Below are positions 1-11,300 of a stretch of 64,000 nucleotides of DNA, one piece after another. The notes beneath the pieces are model-generated. The model was not told the origin of the DNA and ran no database searches. It saw only the letters and a list, made by a program, of their open reading frames with translations. The DNA comes from Eleginops maclovinus (Eukaryota > Chordata > Actinopteri > Perciformes > Eleginopidae), in contig NC_086356.1 of the NCBI RefSeq assembly GCF_036324505.1, positions 12,261,244-12,325,243 on the forward strand, in the 5' to 3' direction. The translations under genes were made by a program, and so were the position numbers. Each line of letters begins with the position of its first letter. Positions within the stretch are counted from its first letter, which is position 1.

Positions 1-360
1 TACTGCTATGTGATGCATATTCAGAGTTGTGAATAAAATCTTGCAGGCAAATACATTTTCTTCGTCTTACTCAGTTTAGCTTTCAGCATTCAGAAGACGG
101 GTAGCTGTCAACCACAGGGACCTAAGGGACCGTCAACAAATAAACGTTGAATGACAAAATACAATTTCATTAACTCTGCTACCTTGTTCATTCTTTGGGA
201 TGTGCGGGAGGGGACTGCGCAGTGGTCTGAATCTCCCATCATCAATACAAGATTTAAAAAAAAAGAAAAAAGAATGCAACTCTGGACAGAATTAAATGTT
301 GTGAAATTGCAGAAGCTTGTGGAAACGATGCCACAGCGTTTTGGCCGGGCAGTGAATATA

Positions 361-368
361 TGCAGCCC

Positions 369-403
<35 letters not shown>

Positions 404-425
404 TTTTTATATATATATATATATA

Positions 426-466
<41 letters not shown>

Positions 467-538
467 TTATATATATATATATATATATTTTTTTATATAT
501 ATATATATATATTTATATATATTTTTATATATATATAA
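361..538. repeat. (TA)n microsatellite, interrupted by poly-A/poly-T runs
   Basis: About 180 bases of alternating TA broken by short T and A runs. The same tract resumes between the two Tc1 elements (2189-2242) and after the second one (3847-3856). It therefore looks like one original TA microsatellite that received two TA-targeting transposons. The open frames read through it are low-complexity and not genes. Confidence 0.95.
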
Positions 539-2188
539 CAGTGGTATGCAAAAGTTTGGGCACCCCTCTGAGATTTCATGACAATTTGCTTTTCCTTTAT
601 AATAGAAGATCACAGCAACAACATTTGTTTTCCTACAAAGATGTAGACGTTTTAGTGTTTTCCAGACCAAAATTCTTAGGGTAGCATTACATAGTTTTAT
701 TATAATAAAATAAAATGCAAAAAATGGGATGTGCAAAAGTTTGGGCACCCTTATAAATAGCATTCATTTCAACACCTGTACGGATTTATAGCTGACAGGT
801 TGCTGCACAAAATTGCTTTGATTAGCTCATTAGACCTTCAATTACAAAGACAGGTGGAACCAATCATGAAAAAGGCTATTTAACATAGGTAATAGCTGGC
901 TGTGCCTGGCCTAGGTTCTTTCTTAGGGAGTGGCAAGATGGGGACCTCAAAACAACTCTCCACTGACCTGAAAGCTAAGATAATCCAACATTATAAATTA
1001 GGAGAAGGGTACAAAAAATTATCTGACAGGTTTAAACTGTCTGTCTCCACAGTCAGAAACGTAGTTGTGAAATGGAAGGCCACAGGAACAGTCCGTGTGA
1101 AGGAAAGATGTGGTAGGCCGACAAAAATAGGGGAAAGGCACAGGCGAAGGATGGTGAAAATGGTCACAGAGAAGCCACAGACCACCTCCAGAGAACTACA
1201 ACAACATCTGGCTGCTGATGGTGTAGTTGTTCACCGTTCCACAATCCAGCGTACTTTGCACCAGGAAGAGCTCATTGGAAGGGTGATGTGCAAAAAGCCT
1301 TTCCTGAGTGTTAATCACAAGAAGAGTCGCATGAGGTATGCAAAAGCACATCTGGACAAGCCAGAAGCATTTTGGAACAAAATACTGTGGTCAGATGAGA
1401 CCAAGATTGAGTTATTTGGTCATAACATGAACAGGTATGCATGGCGAAAAAAACACACTGCATTCAATGAAAAGAACTTGTTGCCCACTGTAAAATTTGG
1501 TGGAGGATCTATCATGTTATGGGGCTGTGTGGCTAGCACAGGTACTGGAAAACTTGTTAAAGTTGAGGGCCACATGAATTCCTTACAGTACCAGGAGATT
1601 CTTGACAAGAATGTTCTAGAGTCAGTCACAAAGTTGAAGCTACGCCGGGGTTGGATTTTTCAGCAGGACAATGATCCTAAGCACCGATCAAAATCCACCA
1701 AGGAATTCATGCAGAAGCACAGGTACAATGTTCTGGAATGGCCATCCCAGTCCCCAGACCTTAACATCATTGAAAATGTATGGATTTATTTGAAGAAGGC
1801 TGTCCATGCACGGAGGCCAAGAAACCTGACTGAACTGGAGACGTTTTGTGTGGAAGAATGGGCCAAAATACCACCTGCCAGGCTTAAGGGACTTGTCTGT
1901 GGCTACAGGAGGCGTCTACAGGCCGTTATTGCAGCAAAAGGAGGCAATACTAAATATTAATGGAATTATTTCTTAGGGGTGCCCAAATTTATGCACATGC
2001 CTATTTTTGTTTGAATGCACATAAACATGTTTCTGTTTGACCAATAAAAGTTATTTCACTACTGAGATGTTTCTGTTACCATAAGGTATAACATATGTTA
2101 AAATGAAGTTGCTGCTTCAAAAGCTCAGCAAGTGACAAACTGATGCAGTGGTTTTCCTAAGGGGTGCCCAAACTTTTGCATACCACTG
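539..2188 (+). mobile_element. Tc1-like transposon, copy A, full length with IR/DR ends
   Basis: The ends are inverted copies that start CAGTGGTATGCAAAAG and finish with its complement at 2159-2188. A second, inner copy of the motif GCAAAAGTTTGGGCACCC lies at 731-752, and a more diverged inner copy lies on the right at about 1974-1997. This is the double-repeat IR/DR layout seen in Sleeping Beauty-like Tc1 elements. The right end is followed by TA. The left flank reads TAA, so the left TA duplication is slightly altered. The only gene is the transposase at 938-1960. It is a different family from copies B and C, because both the terminal repeats and the protein differ. Confidence 0.93.
938..1960 (+). 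CDS. Tc1/mariner transposase (copy A), 340 aa, apparently intact
   Basis: Cut-and-paste DNA transposase. The frame is open further upstream (from 902), but the first ATG is at 938 and gives 340 residues, the usual length for this family. The N-terminal third is a paired-like double helix-turn-helix that would bind the terminal repeats. The catalytic DD34E triad is visible: D153 in [12 protein letters not shown]244 in FQQDNDPKH and E279 in PDLNIIEN. A glycine-rich box, GGGSIMLWG, lies near residue 190. There is no frameshift or internal stop, so this copy is young or was recently selected. Whether it is active cannot be told from sequence. Fish Tc1 copies are usually broken, which makes the intact frame notable. 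Confidence 0.95.
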   Translation: MGTSKQLSTDLKAKIIQHYKLGEGYKKLSDRFKLSVSTVRNVVVKWKATGTVRVKERCGRPTKIGERHRRRMVKMVTEKPQTTSRELQQHLAADGVVVHRSTIQRTLHQEELIGRVMCKKPFLSVNHKKSRMRYAKAHLDKPEAFWNKILWSDETKIELFGHNMNRYAWRKKHTAFNEKNLLPTVKFGGGSIMLWGCVASTGTGKLVKVEGHMNSLQYQEILDKNVLESVTKLKLRRGWIFQQDNDPKHRSKSTKEFMQKHRYNVLEWPSQSPDLNIIENVWIYLKKAVHARRPRNLTELETFCVEEWAKIPPARLKGLVCGYRRRLQAVIAAKGGNTKY

Positions 2189-2242
2189 TATATATATATA
2201 TTTTTTTATATATATTTTTATATATATATGATTTTATATATA

Positions 2243-3846
2243 CAGTGGGGCAAAAAAGTATTTAGTCAGCCACCAATTGTGCAAGTTCTCCCATTTAAAA
2301 AGATGAGAGAGGCCTGTAATTTTTATCATAGGTACACTTCAACTATGAGAGACAGAATGAGAAAAAAAAATCCAGGAAATCACATTGTAGGATTTGTAAT
2401 GAATTAATTGGTAAATTCCTCGGTAAAATAAGTATTTGGTCACCTACAAACAAGCAAGATTTCTGGCTCTCACAGACCTGTAACTTCTTCTTTAAGAGGC
2501 TCCTCTGTCCTCCACTCGTTACCTGTATTAATGGCACCTTTTTGAACTCGTTATCAGTATAAAAGACACCTGTCCACAACCTCAAACAGTCATACTCCAA
2601 ACTCCACTATGGCCAAGACCAAAGAGCTGTCAAAGGAGACCAGAGACAAAATGGTACGCCTGCACCAGGCTGGGAAAACTGAATCTGCAATAGGTAAGCA
2701 GCTTGGTGTGAAGAAATCAACTGTGGGAGCAATTATTAGAAAATGGAAGACATACAAGACCACTGCTAATCTCCCTCCATCTGGGGCTCCACGCAAGATC
2801 TCACCCCGTGGGGTCAAAATGATCACAAGAACGGTGAGCAAAAATCCCAGAACCACACGGGGGGACCTAGTGAATGACCTGCAGAGAGCTGGGACCAAAG
2901 TAACAGAGGCTACCATCAGTAACACACTACGCCGCCAGGGACTTAAATCCTGCAGTTCCAGACGTGTCCCCCTGCTTAAGCCAGTACATGTCCAGGCCCG
3001 TCTGAAGTTTGCTAGAGGGCATTTGGATGATCCAGAAGAGGATTGGGAGAATGTCATATGGTCAGATGAAACCAAAATAGAACTTTTTGGTAAAAACTCA
3101 ACTCGTCGTGTTTGGAGGAGAAAGAATGCAGAGTTGCATCCAAAGAACACCATACCTACTGTGAAGCATGGGGGTGGAGACATCATGCTTTGGGGCTGTT
3201 TTTCTGCAAAGGGACCAGGACGACTGATCTGTGTAAAGGAAAGAATGAATGGTGCCATGTATCGTGAGATTTTGAGTGAAAACCTCCTTCCATCAGCAAG
3301 GGCACTGAAGATGAAGCGTGGCTGGGTCTTTCAGCATGACAATGATCCCAAACACACCGCCAGGGCAACGAAGGAGTGGCTTCGTAAGAAGCATTTCAAG
3401 GTCCTGGAGTGGCCTAGCCAGTCTCCAGATCTCAACCCCATAGAAAATCTTTGGAGGGAGTTGAAAGTCCGTGTTGCCCAGCGACAGCCCCAAAACATCA
3501 CTGCTTTAGAGGAGATCTGCATGGAGGAATGGGCCAAAATACCAGCAACAGTGTGTGAAAACCTTGTGAAGACTTACAGAAAACGTTTGACCTCTGTCAT
3601 TGCCAACAAAGGGTATATAACAAAGTATTGAGATGAACTTTTGTTATTGACCAAATACTTATTTTCCACAATCATTTGAAAATAAATTATTTAAAAATCC
3701 TACAATGTGATTTTCTGGATTGTTTCCCCCATTCTGTCTCTCATAGTTGAGGTATACCTATGATAAAAATTACAGGCCTCTCTCATCTTTTTAAATGGGA
3801 GAACTTGCACAATTGGTGGCTGACTAAATACTTTTTTGCCCCACTG
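2243..3846 (+). mobile_element. Tc1-like transposon, copy B, full length with TA duplication
   Basis: The element starts CAGTGGGGCAAAAAAGTA, ends with the complement, and has TA on both sides (2241-2242 and 3847-3848). The terminal inverted repeats run to roughly 180 bases. An inner repeat of the AAGTATTTGGTCA core lies at about 2428-2443 on the left and in inverted form near 3648-3663 on the right, giving IR/DR ends. A TATAAA-like sequence near 2559 precedes the transposase. The element sits 54 bases from copy A in the same TA tract. Its sister, copy C, is at 51934-53538. Confidence 0.95.
2609..3631 (+). CDS. Tc1/mariner transposase (copy B), 340 aa, apparently intact
   Basis: Transposase of the Sleeping Beauty-like Tc1 group. 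It begins at ATG 2609, is 340 residues long and has no internal stop. The catalytic residues are D153 ([11 protein letters not shown]), D244 (FQHDNDPKH) and E279 (PDLNPIEN), which is DD34E spacing. The paired-like DNA-binding region occupies about residues 1-110. Residue 191 is aspartate in the glycine-rich box (GGGDIMLWG), where copy C has asparagine and copy A serine, so this copy may carry a private change. It differs from copy C at about eleven residues. Confidence 0.95.
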   Translation: MAKTKELSKETRDKMVRLHQAGKTESAIGKQLGVKKSTVGAIIRKWKTYKTTANLPPSGAPRKISPRGVKMITRTVSKNPRTTRGDLVNDLQRAGTKVTEATISNTLRRQGLKSCSSRRVPLLKPVHVQARLKFARGHLDDPEEDWENVIWSDETKIELFGKNSTRRVWRRKNAELHPKNTIPTVKHGGGDIMLWGCFSAKGPGRLICVKERMNGAMYREILSENLLPSARALKMKRGWVFQHDNDPKHTARATKEWLRKKHFKVLEWPSQSPDLNPIENLWRELKVRVAQRQPQNITALEEICMEEWAKIPATVCENLVKTYRKRLTSVIANKGYITKY

Positions 3847-3855
3847 TATATATAT

Positions 3856-3990
3856 AGGGCTGCATATGATGATTATTTTCCTTATTTATTAATGTGCCAA
3901 TTTTTTATTGTATAATCAATTATTGGTCTACAAAATGTCATAAAATAGTTAATAAAAATAAGGTAAGAACCAAAATCATTTCTAAATCTC
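3856..3990. repeat. Decayed teleost dispersed repeat beginning AGGGCTGCA
   Basis: The sequence starts AGGGCTGCATATGATGATTA and continues with TTATTGGTCTACAAAATGTC. This resembles the 5' part of a very common teleost non-autonomous, hAT-like repeat that starts AGGGCTGCA and carries alternating GATTAATCG-like motifs. The far end is not recognisable, so it is a truncated or strongly diverged copy. The family name is from memory and was not checked. Confidence 0.5.
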
Positions 3991-5282
3991 AAAGTTATTT
4001 CTTTAAATATTTTAAATATTTAAATATTTACATTTTTCTATCCCAATTATTTTTGGGTTCAATGAAAATGTAAGAACTAAACTTTTCTGCTCTCCTCTTA
4101 GAAAATGGTAAACGTGAAATAAAAAACATATAAAAAGCCATTAGACAAAAGCAACAACAAATGTGTAATTTGTGAAATATGATTTAGAACTTTATTAGGA
4201 TTTTCAAACAAGTTAACATCTTAATTATGTGTTAAAGATTAAGGCAACACGTACAACTCCACACATGAATAAAAAACAAAACAAGAGCACTAGTATGATA
4301 GTTAAATAAAACAATGAATGTAAAATAACTATAAGACAAATTGTTATGATATATAGGTTACTAGATTTCTAAATACTAGATGCAAAAACAGGAATTTGTG
4401 TTTTTCACAATTTGAGCTTCTATGAATTAAACTCCATTACTGTGTTTTGTCATGCCTTTTATTTTCCTCAAAATATTTAGTTTGTTTATTTTTCATTTCT
4501 CCTTATTTCTTATACATTCGAGCTATAAAGCGGTTAGGGTGTATGTTAGGACTGACCTAGTTTTGGTAACTGCAGCTTATTATATACACAGAAACAAGTT
4601 TTATTTCACAACTGTAATTGTTTGATTGGTTGTCTACGTGATAACAAGTTAAGCTGTTATCACACTTCTGCTTAGGACAAAAAGGCTTAACATCATGGAA
4701 TTTAAACAATTTGATTTACAGGGAATTTCAGGTGGCGTGTATTATTTGTCTTTATTTGTTTGTCAGAGCGACCGATTGCACCTAGGTTTAGAGAACAACA
4801 TATTGTAGATTGGAGTATGGAGTATTATAACAGTATATACCATAAATACGGTTTTTACTGAGCATATGTGTTATAAGTTATGAGCTTTTACTAAAATGCC
4901 AACAGGGTCCCATTAAGATGATGGAGGCTTCTTTATTATAAAATAAATATTTGTCTCTTACTGGATCAAGGAACTGCCGTTTCTTAACTCGTGATATTTA
5001 TATATATAAATCATGAGGGTATATATGTATGTATCCATGTATGACACACTAGTGCCTGCATCCTTGATGCTTACAAAAAATGAGTTGCTCTACAAAAATA
5101 GATACTTAAACCACTACAGTTTCACTACCGTAATTCTTTAACTCACCCTTATACCTCCGTCTTAAAGGGACCACTGATGGCATTCTTAATATATATAGTT
5201 TAGATATAAAATGTCATGTCTTAGATACAGTGTATATTTATATGATATTATGTAAATATATATTCTATTATGTTCCTAACAT
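3991..5282. other. AT-rich intergenic DNA downstream of traf2
   Basis: About 1.3 kb of AT-rich sequence with short palindromic AAATATTTAAATATTT runs near 4005-4030. I see no coding exon, RNA gene or classifiable repeat in it. The traf2 polyadenylation signal lies at its right edge. Confidence 0.6.
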
Positions 5283-5288
5283 TTTATT
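5283..5288 (-). terminator. traf2 polyadenylation signal
   Basis: AATAAA on the minus strand, about 50 bases past the traf2 stop codon (5337-5339). If used, it gives a very short 3' UTR. Other AATAAA motifs further downstream could give longer transcripts. Confidence 0.5.
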
Positions 5289-5336
5289 TCTGTCTTGTTG
5301 TCTCAGTTTGTCTTGGTGTAGCTTCCACAGTACACC

Positions 5337-8300
5337 CTACAAGCCTGTGAGGTCTACAATGGCTTTGATAAAAATGGTATCATCCCTCAGATATGGGCTC
5401 TTGCCAGCGAGTCTGGCGAGCGGACAGAAGAGCGGGCAGCCGCTGGCGATGTTCATCTCGCTGATCGGCCGCTGAAAAGAGGTGGAGGTGACATCTGGGC
5501 GGAAGGCATCGATGATGTGCTCCCTGTTGTTCTGATCCAAGAGCATCAGCGTCACCTGCGGATAGAGAAAGAGCAAGTTTTCAGCTAGTCACCCTGGCAG
5601 CTGTGGGTTAGCACTGAGCATGTCTATAATAGTATTCAATTATTTCAGGTATCTGTATTTGAGTGATTTGAGTCTTCAGAGAGACTTCTTTGGTACAACA
5701 CATCATTAAGTGCAATGTGCTTGTCCAGCCTTCAGGTTTTCAGAGTCCAGAAAGGTTTCTTGTGTTTTCTTGCTAAACTTAACAATATCAATAACTATAT
5801 TTGACCACTTTACTTTAAGCAACCAATGACTGCTTATATGCGAAAAAAAAGATTATAATGTATTATAGGTACCGGAATTATAAAACACCATTGTGCTTGC
5901 TAAAAACTTTTAATGAGGGACCAGAAAATATGAAATATTATGATACTTGATCTTATCGTCATTACAAAACGCTTTATAATGTGTGATAATCTGATGTGTA
6001 TCATTTGTGATTTTAAAATATGAAGTATAATAATTCAGTGTTGTGAGAAGATTACGAAGTGTGTTTTTTTGTGTCACCACTATTGATGAAGATTTGCTAC
6101 CTTCTGACTGAATGGCCATTTGAGCAGAGCGTCGCACTTTCCCCTCATGACGACAAAGAACAGCGAAAGGTGAGTTCCTCGACCCGTCCCATCGCCATTC
6201 AAATATAGCCTCAGACACATTTTGTAGCCGTATTTGCTGGAATAAAATGCTGTGAGGAGGAAAAAGAAGAATGGAATCAGAGCCTGGAAACAAGGTCATG
6301 TGAAACACGAGGGAGTAACATGTTGACTCCCTCGATAACAAGGGTGTAGGGAAGTGGAATTTCCCTCGACAGCACGCCAACCAATCATAGAAACCACATG
6401 ATCTTAGCCTACTCAAGTTCAAAAGCAAACTTTTTAGCTGAGACAAGAGGCCTTTGAAATGGATGATAGGTGTTGATTACGTCTTTTATCACACCTGGAG
6501 AGAACATTGCAGGTGTTCGACTGGCCACCGCATCCTGTCTGCGGCGTGAGAAGTCGGAGATTTTCCACACAAAGATCCCGTCGTAGGTGCAGAACTGGAG
6601 TTCACGCACCAGTTGCTCAGTTTCAGACAGCTTCAAGTCCCTCATGTCGATTGTCCGTTCTAGCTGACGCACTTTACTGGAGAGATTTTCTATTTTGTCC
6701 TGGTCTAATCGATGCTGATGCGCGAAAGCCTCCAACGTAACTGAACTGCGCTCCACCTCTCGGTTCAGGACACACACAATGTTTTCCAACGCTTTTACCT
6801 GTCAAGAAAAACAAACAGCAACAGATATATTTAGACCCTCATTCAAAAATATAAACATACAGAAGGGTGTTAAGAAAGAGGATTTCATCCTTTGAGACTC
6901 ACCTTTTTTTCTAGGTCCACAGACTGCATGGAGGCTGCAGCTCCAGACCCCATACTGACCCCCTCCTCAGGGGCCCTGTACAGGCCCAGACCAGAGTCCT
7001 CCTGCCACTCTCCGGGACCAGAAGCATCGGCGAGCGGCCCAGCCAAGGACAGCACCATGGGCAGCAGCAGACGCAAGTGCTCCATGGTGCTGCTGTGCTC
7101 ATGGTCGCTCTGCTTCCCGTTCTCTATCTGAGAATCAACACAGAGCTTGGTTAGGTACTGCTCAACTGAAACCGTGAAAACTGCAGGACATAAATGGTGT
7201 TGAATAGAATTGGGGCGGTTGTAATAAGCAAAGTATAGAAACCGTTTTTCAGGATTTACCAATCATAGATTATTTTCCATATACAACATGAACAAAAGGA
7301 ATCTCACGAAAACCTGCTTTGAAATCTTAACATTGATAATATCAAATGTTCCAAGACTACAGTTTACAAAATGTTTTTAAAAATGGTACATTATATATTT
7401 ATTTTATTAGGAATCAAAGGGTTTAAGCAGACCAAACCCATCTAATCAACAGGACTGTGTGTGGAGGAGTCTGTCAGTTGCAATTACAATCTCAACAAGC
7501 CACAGGTTTGAATTCAAATGTTGCTCAATTCTGATTGGTGCACAGATGTATGTGACATCATCTTTTTGCGACTGAGCCCACCCACTGCTTACCAGTGAAG
7601 CCAGCTCAGAGAAAATGCTTGAGAAAAACATGTGTTCATACCACACTAAATCTGAATGCCAGAGGGCCTTTAGCCTAGCACAATGACTGGTAAAGATGGA
7701 AACAGCTGCTGGTTTCAACTGGGGAGTGTACTGGTCTATATTTATGTCTCTTTTAGGAAAGTATAATCATGTAGTTGCCTTGGCTGTGCTAGGCCAGCTC
7801 TTCGCACCCACTTTCCTTACATGTTTTTTTGCAGGTTTGGCTGGAAGGTGAGCTGGCAGATTTCCTTATTGTTTTATGTCATTCAGTTCATTGCTTTGAG
7901 CATGTGATGCAATATACAAAATCATTTTAACAGACAGTATAGTTTTATCTTATGTTATTTTATGGGTCTACTTCAATAGAAAAGAAAGTAACAACCCAAT
8001 CAAAAATGAATATATTGTTGTACGTACCACATGTTTACAGCCCACATCACTGAAGGGACAGGCACTCTTTGACTTAGCACAAGATTTGCTGTGGTCACTG
8101 AACTGAAGGTAGAATAAAACAAAATTAAAGGTTAAGTGTCAGCTGGCAAACTTCCAACATTCTATCAATGTGAAAGGGAAAGTTTGTTAGTCAGACAGAA
8201 AGAAACTTAGGCACTCATTCCTTAAACCCCCATTTGAAAAAACACTTTCATTTTCAGGGTTACAATCTGGAATTCACATGCATCTCGTTTCATACTATTA

Positions 8301-11300
8301 TCCAATTTGTATCATTTTGAGCATTTCTACAGCATTGTACATATGGATTAAATCAGAAAGTAATGTTGCATGTATAATAAAGCTATAAATGCTCTTTGTA
8401 GCATTAATCTATTCAGATGATTCAATATGCAGTAAAAAGAAGTCACCTGATGGTTGCAATAAAGGTTTATTTTAAGGTTATAGCAGCTAAGAGCCTTTAT
8501 TTGGAGAGGAAATTGCTAAGCATTTTCCGTGCCAAGTAAATATTTAAAAAGGAAGAGCTCAAACCTTTTCTCTTGGTATCTTCTTCTTGCCACAGTCTTT
8601 GCATTGTAAGGGGAACTTTGGACAGATCTCATCATGGGCCTAAAAGACACAAAGGTTATAAATATAGTAAGTAAGGTCATGTTGTGGACCCGAGACACAC
8701 AACATTAGAAAACAGAAACACATTAAGACACAGAAACGGATGAGGTTAAATATTATATTGTTACGTAACGAGCATAATAATGTGAAAACGCCACGTTGGT
8801 CCCAAGCAGTGAAATGCGCAGAGTCTCCCAATGATGGAAAGAATCGTACACAATATATAGAGAAACTTCACACACATACACATTCCAATCCTTGCACACT
8901 ATCCTGCCCAGATACTTGTTACAGATGTGTAGGTCACTGTCTCTTGACCTTTCAGGCACCAGCCTCACTTTCCCAGAGTACAGAATAACAATGTCATGTT
9001 TGAGTGATTGTGCACACAGTTGAGGCCCCTTTCTGTAAACTTTTTGAATAACACTTGGTTCCATACATTGATTACATTAACATTCCCTCCTTTTATTCAG
9101 AGAGTTTCCAAAACATTCAAATAATATACTTGCAAATAACCTACTGAGTTCTGCCCTTGAAAGTCCCAAAAAACTTTCTGAAACATACTTATCAAATGGA
9201 TAAGTATCCCACTCACAGCAGAGATCACAGGTTACATGCATCTACTCACAATAGACAAAAAACCACCTTCTTTCATTTTGACTTAAAATGTGGAAGAAAA
9301 GACTAATGCACTAATCTACTGATGCAACATCATTTAGGAATATGAAAGAAAAAAATAACTCTGTTTGATTAAAGAGGAAACAATCTAATAGTCCCATCCA
9401 GGTTTAAGAAACATCATGTAAATTACATCTCTAATAACAGGGGGATTGTAATGGCTCATCGTCAATCATAGAACCTTGCAGGAACTTGTACGTCCAATAT
9501 AAGAGATCTACTCCTATTTGTGGATAGAAAAAACTCTGGTAGCAAATGTTCTTCAACAAGTGAGTCTTGAAGCATACTGTAACTGGCCTCCACTTGTTCT
9601 GCTTCTGTTGCTTTGTCCAGTCACAAATATTGTTTTGTGTCACATTTATACATAATCCACCAGCAACAGCTTTACACTAGGTAACGCCTCACCTTGATCT
9701 CTTTAAAGTTGAAGGATATTTTGCAGTATTTGCAGTTGAGCGTCCTTTCTTCACATTCTCTCTCATTGTGTCTGTCCTTCTCCGAGCGAAGGATCGTGTT
9801 ACTGCAGGCCTCGCACTTTATCCGCTCAAGTTCACAACGGCCTTCATGCTGAGCCTAATAATGGAGGACGGAGACATAATTACATAATCGTGTCTGGTAT
9901 TCACCATCTTTTTAATGATACCAAAGAAGGACAGATGTGCTCCACAATAGAACAGTACACTTGGCATGCAAAGGGTGTAATTCAATGGGAATATGATTGA
10001 ATCTTGTCAGTTATGATAACGCACCCTTATCATTGTTAAGATTACATTTCTGTACAAATGCCAGACACACCCGTATGGGAGTATACAGGATGTTCTGACT
10101 GTTGAAGAACAAAACGTCTTTTAGGTGTTTGTTCTCCACAGCATACATAAAGAGGTGAAGGGTAAAAACACTTACTAGAATCAAAAAAGTAATTATGATA
10201 ATGTAGTTTTGATTGTAATTGGGTATTTTCATGTTACCCATTTAGGGAACAAAAAAAGAGAACCTGTTCAAACATCTGACCGTAACTAGGGAATGGGAGA
10301 TGAGGAATTAGGTACAAAACACAGAAGCTCCAAAATGAAAAGGTGAAGTTCAACAAACTGGAAAAAGGATCTTTTTATTTAACTCTCTAAAGCAGGGGTG
10401 TCCAAACATTTTTCACCGAGGGCCACATACAGAACAATATACGGAGAGCTGGGCCACTTATAGAGGTGAATATTGTCTCAAAAGTGAAGTTATAAGGTAG
10501 CAAAACAAATCAAATGTAGGTGAATAATGCATGATACTTAAAACGCTTTCAGAAAAAAAACAGCCTACATCCCGTCTGTCTTTAGGGTTTCATGTATTTT
10601 GTTGGCAGCTCATTCCTTGAAACAGAAGCCTCAGATTGCTGATAATAAGAGTAAATATGAAGATTGGGCTTTTTTTTTATCAACTAAGATTAGTTAGAAA
10701 ATGTTTTACATTTTAAATGACTGAATTTATTTGAAAGTTGGGCTCATTAAAATATTTTAACAGATATTTGAGAAGTACAATATAAGACAAGCAAAAGCTT
10801 AATTTGTGGGGCCATATTCCATTATACTTTTAGAATTTGCTGAGGGCCGATTCAAAATGGCATTTGAAAAATGCCGGGAAAGGAAGGGTGGAGCTTGAAT
10901 GTGAGGTGGAGCCTGTGGGTCTGAGCATGTTCGCATTCATAACCAACCCACAGCATGCAGGAGCCACAGAGCAGGAACTAAAGGTAGGCTATCATGTTTT
11001 CGCTTTACTTTTCAGATACGCTAAACCAATTCTCGAAATGAATAACAACACCCAATATGAATCATCTTTAACAGCTCTTGAGTCAAATCCCTCTCAATTC
11101 TGAACCACTCTGACACCACGTTCAGTCTTTTTTTCCATCTAGTTCGGTTCTTGGCTAACTAAAGACATCGCACATTTTCCACAAGACCGTTAAACGCTAA
11201 GACGGCAGCACACAAATGTTCACACAAACACACGAGTGTCTCACACAGCCTGGTAATCATTTATTTCAAACTGGAATTAATTATTAACTACGTTGTCGTG

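Noticed and set aside
151..684. 177-codon frame over the TA tract
   Set aside because: Tyr/Ile low-complexity translation of (TA)n running into the Tc1 terminal repeat; not a gene.
2590..3258. 222-codon minus-strand frame across Tc1 copy B (and its mirror at 52523-53191)
   Set aside because: Antisense shadow of the transposase; the conserved motifs are on the other strand.
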